A stretch of DNA of 64,000 bases from Hydractinia symbiolongicarpus (GCF_029227915.1 NC_079878.1:8184001-8248000), one strand, 5' to 3'; positions 24,481 through 37,298 are shown, numbered from the stretch's first letter. Notes: generated from the sequence alone by a model not told the origin. Numbers and translations are program-made.

Positions 24481-26319
24481 CAACCAATAATTGTTGGTAG
24501 AGCAGTTTTTTTAAGATATTAAAAAAAAAAAAAAATAAGAACGACAAAATCTACGACATATCCAAATATATCTTTCAGCAAGCTTTCGCCAACGCCCAGG
24601 TTGGCATGTTCACACTGCTTCTAAATTTTATTTTACAAGTTAGAGATAAAATAATAAACATAATAGGATATAATAGGAAGATTAGAGCTATTATTCTAAA
24701 GGCATAGATTTTACCGTGTTATTTAAAATGGGACGGTCACGCTCAATTAATAAGCTCTCCATCAGAGTAAGTTTAAAATCTTTAGACTCTTCCGCAAGTA
24801 CTGAGAAGTTGTGAAACGATGCTGGAGAGTTATTACAAAACATTAAATGTTCGAGAACGGCACTGGCCTTGGGACCAGGTTTAACGCGTTTACCTGTAAG
24901 TGCAGAAATACCTAAATGCTCAGACATACGGACTTTAAAATGGCGTTTTGTTTTGCCATAATAAGTGGCGTTGCAGCCACTACACTTAAAACAGTAAACG
25001 AGTCCGGAGCGTAACGATTCGGGTATTCTGTCCTTAAAGGCAAAGCAGTTACGTAGCCTCCTCTTAGAAAAAAATATAAGTTTAACATTACAATGTGCCA
25101 GTTTCTGCTTAAACAAACGGTGCAAACGTGTTCGAATTTGTAAGGTAATCTTTCCTAAAAAAGGTAAAATAAGGACTAACTCTTTCTTAGGAGCAAGGCA
25201 CACTTGTTCCTTCGGTTCGTAATTTCTGCTCTTGAAAATTCTGAGACAGAATTCAAAAACCTTTGAAGGTTATCCATTCCTTCCAAGAATAGTCTTCAAC
25301 TGAGATATTTCTACATGAAATTTATTAAGATCTGAACACAGATGGTAACAACGATAAAGTAAAGAAAAAATCAAGCCGTGTTTATATTCCATGGGTATGA
25401 AACTAGAAAAGTTAGTATAAACTCCACTAAATGTTGGTTACCTATATACGTTGGTGACAAAAGAATCACCTTCACGCATGACGCAAACGTCCAAGAATGG
25501 CAAAACCTTGTCACTTTCTTCTTCAAACGTGAATTTAATATTCTGATGCCTAGAATTAATATATTCATAAAAATTTTGAACATGCTTACGTGATTCAAAT
25601 AAAACAAAAATATCATCAACATATCGCCTATAATAGATCGGCTTATATTCAGACGGACAATTTTTAAGCCAAATGTTTTCATATTGACACATAAAAATAT
25701 TGGCCAGTGTAGGCCCTAACGGAGACCCCATGGCCACACCGTCAATTTGCTTATAATATACGCCGTTGAAAACAAAAATAGACTCGGTAGTCGCTAGAGT
25801 AAGAATATGTTTCAAATCTTTCTTAGGAATACCATCTATACAATTAGATTCTATCTCATTGATAATAATATCAATCGTTTCATGTAATGGAATATTCGAA
25901 AAAAGTGAATTAACATCAAAACTAGCCATATAACAGTTAGGATTCTGCTGAACAATTTCAGACGCAAAACTGAAGGAGTCTTTCACGGTATAGTCATTGA
26001 TAGTGAGACTTACAAGCTTAGGTACAAGAAACTTTGCAAGCTTGTACGTGGGAGTACCAATAGCAGAAAGAATAGGACGAAACTTAGGTACGCCATTAAC
26101 ACAAGATTTATGTACCTTGGCTAGACCATACAAAACACCAGGATTGGACCCACTGGGACAAAGTTTCTTGTACGTAGTTTCATCGATATAATTATTGTTT
26201 AATAAAGATCTATAGGAATTCCTCAATCTATTTTCTATATTAATTATATAATTAATGTCCTTACCATATTTGGATATGTCGTAGATTTTGTCGTTCTTAT
26301 TTTTTAACAACCAATAATT
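24481..26319 (-). mobile_element. Penelope-like element with 12-bp target duplication
   Basis: A perfect duplication CAACCAATAATT flanks the insertion at 24481-24492 and 26308-26319. Inside, about 36 bases at each end are inverted copies of each other (AAGAACGACAAAATCTACGA near 24539; its complement near 26275-26301). An A-rich run lies near 24521-24535. The inside holds the RT plus GIY-YIG gene. The element is cut off at its 5' end at the right junction, as Penelope copies often are. It is inserted in Polinton-like remnant C. Confidence 0.85.
24691..26310 (-). pseudogene. Penelope-like reverse transcriptase with GIY-YIG endonuclease, two stops
   Basis: One minus-strand frame of 540 codons runs from 26310 to the stop at 24691. 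The RT part has PKFRPILSAIGTPTYKLAKF, then FDVNSLFSNIPL (first catalytic Asp), GVAMGSPLGPTLAN and RYVDDIFVLF (the YxDD motif). This order and the linker style are Penelope-like. The C-terminal part (25203-24691) has YCFKCSGCNATYYGKTKR, the GIY-YIG nuclease core with a preceding zinc-binding CxxC, then HLMFCNN and a catalytic Glu in LMESLLIERDRP. Two in-frame TAA codons interrupt it, at about 25437 and 25273. There is no ATG at the 5' edge. The copy is recent but dead. Confidence 0.9.
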
Positions 26320-27205
26320 ACTTCACAAAATAGCACCACATTCTATAACAATACCAAATAGAAAAGATCCTGATAAAAAAATCGTTATCAGAGGGAAAAG
26401 AATCAGTCCAAGACAACAACAAAACTGGTGATAAATGCAGAAGAGGAAAAAAATACAAAGATTACGAGTTGTCATTGGTGGTCAAATAGAGGATTTAAGA
26501 GCTTTTTTAAAACAGAAAAATAATGAATTTGTAAGAAAAGCTGCAGGAATGGTACCAAAGCATTAGCTAATAACGCTGATAAAATATTAGTATTGGGAAC
26601 TAGTAAAACAAAAATAAAACATATAAAGCAACTGTTAGATAATGAACACTTTCAGTCTGCATTCAGGAAAGGAACAGGAACGCTCCTGTTCTGCGGGTAA
26701 ACTAAATAACGACTAATGGCGGGTCTTTCTACTGGAGAAATCAGAAACTTTGTCAAGAAAAATGATGGAAATTTAATGAATAAGTCATTTCTCGGTGTGA
26801 AATCTTCTGATGGAATAGGAGAAATCGGCATGATAATTAAAATTCAAGGAAAAGATAAAGATACTGCTCCGTCTATAATTACTAATACCGATGATGCAGA
26901 TAAACCTGGCATGCATTGGTGGGGTGTTTTAATAATATGCACAGCTGATGTATTTTTATTTAACTCATATGGAAAAATTGGACTACAAAAACCCTAACGA
27001 TATAAAAAAGTTTATCCAAGATATTTGAAAATTTTAAAAAAGTAAATGATAAAGAGGATACAGAAGGAATTCAGTTTAATAGCTTAATATTCGTTCAAAG
27101 CGCTTTCGAAAAATATTATAAGGAGGGAGTTTCCCTAACTGCTGCTTGTAGGGGTTTTCTTCGTTTATTAAACATCTTAGCTAAATCGCAAAAAAACTGA
27201 AAGTA
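26320..27205 (+). pseudogene. Polinton-like remnant C: small virion-type ORF plus adenovirus-type protease relic
   Basis: Two coding units follow the Penelope insertion. The first (about 26440-26700) reads GGQIEDLRAFLKQK, then, after a one-base shift near 26563, DKILVLGTSKTKIKHIKQLL, ending TAA at 26698. The second starts at ATG 26716 (MAGLSTGEIRNFVKK). It contains TNTDDADKPGMHWWGVLI and FLFNSYG, which align with the His-containing and Asp/Asn-containing motifs of the adenovirus-type cysteine protease carried by Polintons. The frame stops at 26995. Related sequence continues in another frame to about 27200 (SLIFVQSAFEKYYKEG), so it is frameshifted and lacks a clear catalytic Cys segment. In Polintons this protease matures capsid proteins; this one is broken. 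Confidence 0.6.
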
Positions 27206-27215
27206 AAATTCTATT

Positions 27216-28190
27216 ATGTTCATAGTCAACTTCAATTTAAAGTATCACACACTTACGGCAATTTTTTTTTATAACAATTACACAATTTTTATGTTTAGTC
27301 ATTTTGTTGAAGATTTAGATGCAAGTACTGCTCAAAGAAATATTTTCATTAGGTTTTTACTGCTATTGTTCTCTGCCTTCGTATTTAATCCGGTACTTGG
27401 CATAATCATGGATAAAACTGGTCAAACATACCGTGCACTAGCTGTACTCTGCTGGATAAAAGTTGTATGTTTACTTACTTATGTATTTTAAAAAAATATC
27501 TACGTCATAAATACAGCGTTGGTGTGCTCTGTGGTAAAAGTAGGATCTCGTGAAGTTACTAACAATACTCTACCAATGTTAATCAATGCCGTTTAGATAT
27601 TACTTTTCATCGCATGCGAACATAAAAAACATCATGTTTCTGATAAGAAAAATTTCACGAAATCAGCTGGTAGAAAAGAAAAACTCTTTGTGGTACTTCT
27701 AACTTCTTTTTTAAGCAGATTTACTTCCGTTAGTATGCTCATTGCCGTTCAAGAGTTTGGAGAGAAAAACAATGTGGTTAATCTATTCCTGGGTATTGTT
27801 TTTACGCTACGGTACGGCATAGCATACGCAGCTAACATTTCTTAATCAGTACTCAAACAAGCTCATTTTAATATCATGTCTAATAATCCCGATGATATGT
27901 TTTGGATTTGTTTTTATATCGACGTTGAGCTTTAACAGATTAGTTCAAGTGGTTTATTCCTTTAACAATGATGTACCTGAGCTCCGTATATTCTTTATCT
28001 GAACTTTAGAAAACTACAGACTAGATATATTTATACTCCGCAGTGTATGGATTATTTGGTGTGCTTGGGATCAGCGCCACATTTCTATATCCTTTGTTTA
28101 GCAATAATATCGAAATCTACTTCTATATGGGAATGTTTGTATTATCATTGAATTTTTTAATGTTGAGAAAAACTGAACTTATTTGAGCAA
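27216..28190 (+). pseudogene. Membrane transporter-like (MFS-type) pseudogene
   Basis: About 1 kb encodes hydrophobic segments in shifting plus-strand frames. The first open part (27216-27491) has FVFNPVLGIIMDKTGQTYR, which resembles the MFS loop motif G-x-x-x-D-K-x-G. It is followed by more membrane segments, a Lys-rich loop (near 27625-27690), and later hydrophobic stretches at 27840-28000 and 28030-28180. Stops and frameshifts are frequent and no introns with good splice sites explain them. It could be a retrocopied host transporter. The exact family is not determined. Confidence 0.4.
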
Positions 28191-28199
28191 CAAATATTA

Positions 28200-31100
28200 A
28201 ATTAGATGTTGGAAGTTGTAGTTAATTTCGTTTTAAAAACTCACATTAACTATTGTCAATAAACCTTTCTGCAACGCAGTTTGCACTTACCTTTTTTCCC
28301 ACGTACTATTATGTCAAATTATTTTAAGCTGTAGCGTTGAATAGATGCCAGAATTGCATGTCGTTGTTTTTTCGATTACGTTTCCTTTCGCATAGTAAGG
28401 CGCGTGGTACCTTAAAATTTTTTATTTAAGATCAGGGTTATAGATTATATTTTCCAAAACATTTTCCATAACATGAGAAACAGAATGAATAATAATTGAA
28501 CCATGAATATTGATGTGTTTGTTTCATAAAAATTATATTTTATTTAAAATCAATTTCCCAGCTAGTTCTCGCATCTAAAAAAAATAATAACTGCAACCTA
28601 AAGTACAATTGGACCAATCAAGAAGAGCTTTTTGCACGCTATATTAGCCAATCAGAGAAAGAATATAAGCTATTTGAACAGTAGAGTTAAATAATGATAA
28701 AAAAATTGCACTCGTTTCTCTGTCGAAAATATTCTTTTATATTTTCATGTAGCTTAGTCATAGTGCGCGACAAAAATCTTAAGCAGGCATACAAAATACA
28801 TAAGTACGTGCATGTTAGTCAAAATATGTTGATACAAAACAGCTATTTTCGAATTAGGCGCTACAAGTAATTGCGTAGGCTATTGTTACATTAGAATGAG
28901 GTATTTTGAACTTAGGTTATTGCGTTATTATAACATGTGCTAATTATTGCAGACGTCAATATGACTATTTTTCACAAATTTTGGGGTCTTTTTGGGCCCC
29001 GACATAATTCCTATCGGTGTTCGGATGTGCTAGAGAACGCGACTAGCAACTAGCTACCTTTACACGCCTGCCCTACATCTGTGTAAAGGTAGAGATTTGC
29101 AGTCTGTCGGCTGAAAAGCATTGGTTGTTGGATTTTTTCGTCTTTATTTAAAAATGGCGGAAGGACTTTTAACCTTCTTGCTGTATAAAATCTAGGATTT
29201 TTCTCGTTCTACATATTCCGGTCCTGAGATTATCACCCTAGTCACTGCTATTTCGTGATCATTTACAAAAAGTAAGGATCAGGATACCATTTTGAACGAA
29301 TTTAACTTGTGTGTTTTGTTGCCCTTTTAAGGTTTATTGCGTAATTATCAACTGGTGCTTTCTCTTCAAAATTTATTAATAGTATGTTCAGTGCAATACA
29401 ATTAACAAATTCCAACTCAATTTTTCTTTCTCGGTTTCAAACTAAATAAACAAAAAATAACTCAATTTGTTTCTCAAGAAAGTGCGCTCTCGTTATTTCT
29501 CTGTTTCTTTACAAACTTTAATGGGATGATTATACATTTTGTCCATTTACTCTCAACCTATCTTTAAAACGAAACAATCTGCCGTCCGAGTTTCACTTTT
29601 ATAAACTTCGTTATGTTTTTTGTTACTCAAATTAGCGATAAACTCCCAGAGTCTTCAAGAGCATACATAGTAATGAACTTCCCAATCATCAAAGCTATAT
29701 TAGGTAGTTACATTAGATTCTTCAATTCTTTCTTGGTGAGGGTAAACTGTTTTGTTGAATTGCAAAGGTATGGCATCTCCTCACTCTACCATCACTGTGT
29801 TCTCCATTGCTGCTTCTCTTGTTTCCTTTATTTGAAATTACTAGTCTGTTATAATAATACCCTGTAACGTGCAAGGTTGTTTATATCTGCTATAACGTTC
29901 TACAACGAGGCTAATAAAACACCCCCTAAAAATTGTGTCATGTATTTAAATTTACGGTGACGAGTTCTAACATCTCTTTATTGTAAACTAGTACGCTGGC
30001 AAACTTACGGAAAGTGAACGTTGTTATTATTGTTATTAATTTCATTCTAAAGTTTTAATTAAAAAATAATGACATAAGCCAAAAAAATCTAATGGAAAGA
30101 AACAACTAGTTCTTTTATAATTTTTTTCCCTCTACGGTCAAGAGAAGTATGAGTGTTCAGGATAGGTATCGAAATTTTTGTTGCCTTACTATTTTTTGTT
30201 TGTTTTGGTTGACCAAACGCACGATATTGGAGATAAAACTTAAGCCAGGATTTTAATTGAACAGGGTGCAAACACGAAAAGCGACTAGTCATGCCTAACA
30301 AAGTTTGGCATGCTCTGGCAGCAAATTTTGAGTTATAAAGACAACATAATTATCAAAGTTAACATTTCTATTATCGCAAATTGTGTAAAAAACAAAAATA
30401 TATGTCAGAAAGTGACGATTGTAGTTAGATTCGAAAAAAAACATTTTTGTACTATTAATTCATTTGCAGACGGGGGTTTGCATATGAAATAGTCGGTATA
30501 TCTTCCTTCTTTCTTTACAACGATAATGGTTTGATACATGGTCAAACTCCCGAAACTCAGCACAACAGTAACCCTATCTACTAGTTTTTAAGCAAAATTC
30601 CCTTGAATTCAGTGACACGCGTTGCGAATGTTTAAAAGCTAATAATAACAGTTCAATAATTTCGGATAATGATTCGGAGAACTGTTTGAAAAACTAATTC
30701 GACTTTCGCAGTTTTATATTAGTTTAGCATGTCAATATTGTTATAAATCTGAAACCGTGGTCTGTACATGACAAATAAAGTTTGGATGCAGCTTTTGAAA
30801 AACAAATAATTTTATGTAAATAACACCCACCAAGCTTCTTTCAAAGTCATTTTTAGCGTGTTCGTAGAGTAGAAGCGTGCGCGCGATAAGGCATAAACCT
30901 TTTTCACGCGATTAAACTTTCACGAATGATGATTTAGCGATTATAAACTTGAGAGAATAACGTAGCAAAAGAGTTTTTCCTTTATGTTATCCCATGCATG
31001 ATACGCCGCGCTGTTCTCCATAATTCTAAAGACTAAGGCGATTGTGTACGTAGACTTCTTCTAAACCCATCATCTTTTATTGAACTGGACATTTGAGAAG

Positions 31101-31600
31101 GTATTAAAAATAATGCACCTTAACACAGCAAAAGATTTACTCACTTATTCGACCTCAAGCAGAGAAGTATTAGTATGACAACATTAATGGTCATCGAAGG
31201 TTGCATTATTGTCACTTACTGTCTTCATATATCGATGAAAAAAGCTTAGGATAAAGAAATTGAGTTTTGCAGGCTATCAGATTTCCTTTAAATAATCTTT
31301 CTTTGAATACTTAAACAAAAGAAATCGGAATCCAAAAAGGTTTATAAAAGAAACGTGGAAAAGATTGTTAAAATCAGTATGTAGATGACTAAGACGATTG
31401 TCTTTCTTGTTTCTTTATGACATTTTTTAGCTTGTGTTTTCAATTTTTTGTCGGTATTTTTTCGAGACATAAAAACGCACCAATGGTAATAATTAGACGA
31501 TAGGTTATTGTCTAGATTTTTAAGTCCCCCTTACTTGAAATTTCGAATTTTAGCCACCTTTTTTGCAAACTGACTTCTCATAAATAACATGTAACGTTTA
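28200..31600. other. No gene recognised
   Basis: This stretch has only unsupported short ORFs (29613-29867, 30089-30301, 30310-30492). A small inverted repeat built on CTACCTTTACAC and GTGTAAAGGTAG sits at about 29055-29093. Nothing else structured is visible. Confidence 0.5.
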
Positions 31601-31624
31601 CATACCATGCTATTGACTTACTTG

Positions 31625-31758
31625 TCTAAGGACCGTGGATATATCCACATGTTTGTCTGTCCTTACTTCCCGCATTGCATGGGTCTCGCTACTGTGGTAA
31701 CTATTTTTCGTGACAGACAGACCTTTACGGGTATTACAATATAGATTTTGATGTGTAA
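31625..31758 (-). mobile_element. Short Helitron-like element, diverged copy
   Basis: On the minus strand it reads TCTATATTGTAATACCCGTA at one end, then GTCTGTCTGTCACG, and finishes with a small hairpin GTGGATATATCCAC near 31640. The layout matches the copies at 38974 and 53864, but the CTAG end is lost. Confidence 0.45.
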
Positions 31759-31953
31759 ATAACAAGCAAAAAAGTACATAAACCTTTCTATTATAACAGA
31801 GTAGTCGTAAGCCCATCAGAAATCCTAATGGATTTCCCTAACTATTGCTCGCAGCTACTCTCTTAGTCTGTCAGAAGGAAGTCGGCTATTTTTATATAGA
31901 TAAACTTGTTGACTTGTACATTTTTATTTACTTCAGTAAAATGCACGTTCAGA

Positions 31954-34900
31954 TTATAAAGTTTTAAATTTTAATAACTGCTCATCAATCCATTTTCGGA
32001 AGGCAGAAATTCTTGCAAATACAGGCTTTGCGTCGTTAACATTGCACTGAGGTGATCCCCAACTAACTGCACCGTGTAATATCCAACTGCCGTCCGTTTG
32101 TTGGCAAACAAAAGGTCCACCTGAGTCGCCATGACAACCAGACTGTTTGTATGGTGCTTTATTGGCAGCGCAGACCATTTGGTCAGTAATTTGTCCGTAT
32201 AATGAATTACTCCAACTGCAATCTTTGTTTGAGATTACTTCAAGACTAGCGTGGCGAAGGTTTAACACTGAAAATCCTGGATGACTTGTTTTACCCCATC
32301 CTGGAATACAAAAAACATTCGATTTAAAGTTTTCCCATACTTTATTTTTTCATAGCATTATCTGATAGTAATGCAAAACAAAACAAAGCAAAAAAAACGT
32401 AACGAAAAATTTAATGACCCTGTTACATATCATTATAGTCTATTGTTTTTTTATCATGAGCTATATCCAGTAAACAATTGGTTAAAACAAGTTTTTTTTT
32501 AATGTTCTTGATGGTGGTGAATGTTAGTTAAGAATAAACTGTTTTCCCCATAAAGTTTTGTTTTTCGACAATGAAAGAGGAAATAGTTTAAGTAATCGGA
32601 TTATAGGAGCACTTGGGGAAACTTGAGTGCATGATTCTTTTTACTTTCAAAATAGAACTGATTCTTTTTAGTATCAAAAGTATACATAACGATTATCTTT
32701 TAAATCATTTCCTTACCTGAGATGTAACATCTCGTGCCAACGCTAACCTTCTCATCTTGTCTTGGCAAACACACTGTACGTACATGACCATTTAATTTAA
32801 CAGGTGAAGTTAATTTTAACAATGCGATGTCGTTATTGAGTCGAGGTTTTCCATAGTTGGAATTCGTAATAACATGTTTTACTGCAATGGTTTGCTCATT
32901 CCCACTTGTTTGACCTCGGTCTAATTCACCTATAATGTACCAAGGTAACGTAATGAATTTTATTTCCAATGGTTTCATATGTTTTGCCTGTTTTCTCATT
33001 TTCCAATGTACTTCTTCTCAAGAAAAAAAGTTGCAAAAGAAAAAATTGCAGAGTTGAAGTTTGCAGATAGGACTTGGTAAATTTTAAAAAATGCGGAATA
33101 GCTATACATATAGTCTATAGCTAAAATAGTAGCTAGAATAGATCCTATTTTAGCTACTTATATTATACAAAAACGTCGGAAAAAAGATAAAATCATAAAT
33201 TAACGATTGCGAATTTACGTCCTTGTTTAAAATCCGCAAAAAATAAGTTTGTGGATACAAGGCAATTTTTAAATGTTAACTTCTCATTCGTTTCTACGTA
33301 TTCATTTCATCCCTTACGGTAGATATAATATTTATAAATATTTCAAAACATTATCATCATTGATGGTTGGAGATTTTGGCTGGTAAGTGCATGAAAAGCG
33401 TATCCTCCAACTAACTTGATAGCATGTATCTCTTGAGCAATTTCTTACAGATATTTTATACCTAAAACAACTTTGATATCAGCTGCAGAGAGCTTCTTCA
33501 CACAATGAGCTGCGGTGACTACCCATTCAGGTGTTATTAAAGAACCACCACAGTTGAAACGACCTCTCTTTAACATTGCTACTTGCCATGGCCATTGTCC
33601 GTCTTTCGAAAATTTTCCGGCTATTACTCGACTTACCGGAACGGATGAAACTCCACAGCTTCCTGATGAATAAATAAATATTCGCACAATCGAAAATAGT
33701 GCTTCACTAACAATGTTGCGTTATGCAAGTACTTATAATTTTTTGTTATACCTGGTTTGGGAGTGTAAGGATCGACAGTGTATGTGACTCTAACTACATA
33801 AAAAACAGCAAGTAAAAAGATAAGTCGTAAACACATTCACAGTTAAACACAAGACTGGTTATGTAAAATTAACTCGCGATGACATGTACCCTTTTAGTTT
33901 ACCTTGCGTACTTCTGACGAACGGCGTGGTCACACCTAAACATATGAATACATTTTTAGAATTTACTCCAATAACCCCTTCCATGATTTTCTTAATTGGC
34001 AAAGCATTGGAATTGTGCAAAATTACATTAAAATGGCCTAATATTAACCCTATTACCTATGGCTCCGCCACATACGTGAAACGGTCTGATTTTGGTGTTA
34101 TTTCTTTTGCACCTTATGATGGTATATTTTCCGAACATTTCCGGGGTTAACTATTTCTCGAGCAATAATGCCTTGTATTTGATGTAATTATTATTTATCT
34201 ATTGTATTTATTATGTATCTAGTTTTTCTCCGTTCAAATCATTCATATTAAGTTTTATTGTATCAAATTTCATGACAAAATCATTTACGATGACGGAGAT
34301 CCATAGGGGAGGAGTCACAAAGGCTAATAGCCAATGAGGTTAAAGCACGCATATGTATTTTCAGACGAAAGATCGTAAAGACCATGAAAACTCGAAAATC
34401 TAACTATAAGAATAAAATAAGACAAAAGGCTTTATGAATTTTTCATACTTAACTACACCACAAGAGCGAAAACAAGGAAGTTATCTAGCACAAAGACTCC
34501 AGCTACCTACCACATAAATCACATGTTAGTTGACAGATTCTCCTCACCCACTCCTGAATGCACAGTCCTCTCTTTTTAAAGGTTTGGCAGTTGTAAGTTT
34601 TGTCCTTGCATGATGGATGTCCTGATAGAAGGTTAAGCTATTGAGGTCATTTAGTAAAGCACAAAACAATTGTAATACAGATGGCAGAGACCTCTGCCAT
34701 CTGAATTTCCACTCTTTGGCACTGTTTTAAAAATAACTTGGTAGTGTTTTTTCTTTTAACAATATCTAATAAACAAATAAATAATCAATAATTACCCTTT
34801 TGTGTTGTTAGAACATTTGTCGTTGTAAGTGGTTTGGCGGTTGTGGCACCTACAGAAAATCGTAGACATTGTTTCGTACAACTGATTCTTTAATCAGGAT

Positions 34901-37298
34901 TTTACATTTTGAGCATTAAATATCAAATATCAATTTATTTAAAGTTTAATAGGAACTATAATCAGCAACTGTTTGTCAAGATTCGTTAAACAGGTACATA
35001 GTGAGAAAATGAAATCGCAGGAACAAAACTAATTGTAGGCGAAAAGTGACAAGTTCCAATTGGCTTCATCTCTTATTGTTGCAATACCAAAAAAGGCATA
35101 AAACAAATATTGCAAATCGATATTCCTTTTCGTATTTTTCTATAAAATCATTAAACTAAATTTTTCAAATCAACTTTGGACATCTGCTCATATTAGTACA
35201 CATTACTCAGCATAATACTTACTTATATTTTATTATCAGTAAAATTTAATGAAGGTTAAAATAAGAGATCAATTTGCACACTTTACCGTATCTCTTTAAT
35301 AACAATAGCCGTTTTCCGACTGTCTGTTTGTGCGCGAGGAAAATGTTGTGCTACGGAAATACAAAATGTAATATATAAGGGACGGGCGACCCTGTGGATT
35401 TTTTCACAGGTTGGCGACGAGTTTTGTGAATATAGTGCGTATAAAAGTACTTGTTTTGCCACATTAGAAACGTCAAATTGACAACAAACCTGAGTGGAAC
35501 CAAACCAATTTGAAGAAATATAGTTAAGAATTACTAATAGGTAATAAATAAATAAATAAATAAAAAATAATTACCCTTTTGTGTTGTGAAAACTTTCGTC
35601 GCCGTTAATGGCTTACCGGTTGCACCACCTACGGAAAATTGTAGACATTGGTACGTGCAACTTATCCTTTAATCGCTACTGTAAAAGATAACAGCGTTGT
35701 ACGAAAGAAAAAACATATATTATATATTAAGAAAACCAATAGGGAACGCCCATATCGAGCTGAAAATGTTTGGCACCAAGTGGTATCTTTTCCACAATGC
35801 CCATAAAAAATAGAATGGTACTCACATAAATTGCATGTTTTTTTACAATTCTTTTGAACAAACTCACTGAATTTGCACTGGCTATAGTCTCTATAATATT
35901 CACACGTTGCAGTTGATATAGCGTCTTTACAAGCTAAAATTATAGAGCATAAAAAAAAGTAATTGTCAATTACAAGACAACAGATTCGACGAACCAGATA
36001 GAAAAACATCTGGTTTGACTTAAGAGAACTCATGCCTACATCATTTTCAGAAAAACTAACACTTGTCGTTTGTTGACTTGTTATACATCATATAAGTTAT
36101 AACACTACAACACAATGTTGTTTCGAAAATTATAAAATATGGCTTTCGTAGTGTGTTGCACTTTGTAAGCCGGTGCAATTTGTAACCTATTTTGTCACAC
36201 TTTGTAATCCCATGTTGTCACACATTGTAATCCCATTATTTCTGTGATTGTCTGCCCCAATGGCGTTCAACTTTCTTCTACTTTATTTTACTTTATGCGT
36301 GAAGTGTAAATTGGAATATACATAATAGTTATAATTGTCATCTGTTTTTCCCCTTATTTAAAACAAAAGCCTAGAAAATTCTATCAAAGAAATACACGAG
36401 ATTATTTTGTACCAAAATATAAGGGAATATTTCATTGCAGAAATATCGGGCATTATAGTGAAAAACTGCAAAAACATTTCATGTGGCAAATTTAAAATGA
36501 ACATTTGAGGCTGAAAAAATCAAAATATAAGAAAAATTAGGCTCGACTTAAATTTCATGGTTCTTAAACAAGAAGACGTATATAAAAAGATTGATTCATC
36601 TATACAAAATTAAAATAGCTTAGCCTGGTTGCTGTTAGGAATATATCGTTTGTCAATAATTTTATTACAGTTAACTCCCGGTAACTGGTACTTCTAAGGG
36701 ACCGAGGGAAATAGTTCTACTTAGCGAATGTTCGAGTTAAACGAAGCTCCTGTTAAGTGGAACTTAGTCTAAAATGAGATTATAGTTCGACTTAAAACGA
36801 TTTGTACAAAAGGTGGGGCAACTGTTTCCGGGAAAAGGTGCAATCTTGGCGGTGAAAAAAGGCATGCAAGTCCTTTGTAAATTAAATTTTCCTTGACAGA
36901 CAACATTATCTATCAATATGACATCAGGAGCTAAAAAAATTAAAATTAAAATCCGTCATTTATCTAGACTGTATTTTCCTTTTCTCGAGTAAAAAGTTCG
37001 AGTTATCCAAAGAAGTTAGCCTCATGGGGGATGAAAAATAGGTCGAGTTAACAAATGTTCGAGTGAACCGAGGTTCGAGTTAACTGGAGTTTTTTTTAAG
37101 AAAGTATTACCGAAAGTTCAAAAAACCCAAGATAATGGTTTGAGATAATAGAAGTTTGAGTTATCCGGTGTTTACTGGCAACTAACTAGATAAAGTTCTA
37201 TATATTTACCGTTAACACAAAATCTTAATTCCTCACAACGTACCTGAAGCCTGTTGCAACATGAAAACACAAATAACGATAAAAGATAAATCAGTCAT
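31954..37298 (-). CDS. Secreted ShKT-ShKT-chymotrypsin-like serine protease (394 aa)
   Basis: Nine exons: 37298-37244 (signal peptide), 35933-35826 (ShKT 1), 35628-35575 and 34849-34796 (duplicated linker exons), 34621-34511 (ShKT 2), 33793-33752 (linker), 33662-33462, 32929-32717 and 32300-31954 (protease; stop at 31954-31956). All eight introns are GT..AG and phase 1, and the lengths sum to 1185 bases. Each ShKT domain has six Cys ending CxxxCxxC. The zymogen cut is SR|VIAG after residue 153. The triad is His194 (TAAHC), Asp242 (NNDIALL) and Ser339 (GDSGGP). The specificity site before GDSGGP is Ser (chymotrypsin number 189), so trypsin-like cutting after Lys/Arg is not expected. An in-frame ATG at 33836 with a hydrophobic start (MCLRLIFLLAVF) could give a short form without ShKT domains; it might be an alternative promoter product. 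Confidence 0.85.
34796..35640 (-). repeat. Duplicated linker exon with flanking intron
   Basis: The exon at 35575-35628 and the exon at 34796-34849 are each 54 bases and near-identical in layout (Thr/Lys-rich, ending ACACAAAAGG). Similarity spreads into both introns: ATTACCCTTTTGTGTTG on one side and GAAAATNGTAGACATTG on the other. This is a duplication of about 130 bases that lengthened the linker by 18 residues while keeping phase 1. Confidence 0.8.
36668..37177. mobile_element. Tigger-like MITE, diverged ends
   Basis: The segment opens CAGTTAACTCCCGGTAACTG and closes TTTGAGTTATCCGGTGTTTACTG, with repeated GTTCGAGTTAAC words between. This is the style of pogo/Tigger MITEs. The inverted ends match only partly and a clean TA duplication is missing on the right. 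It lies in the first intron of the minus-strand protease. Confidence 0.5.

Noticed and set aside
25378-25593. Plus-strand ORFs opposite the Penelope gene
   Set aside because: They are antisense shadows of the reverse transcriptase frame.
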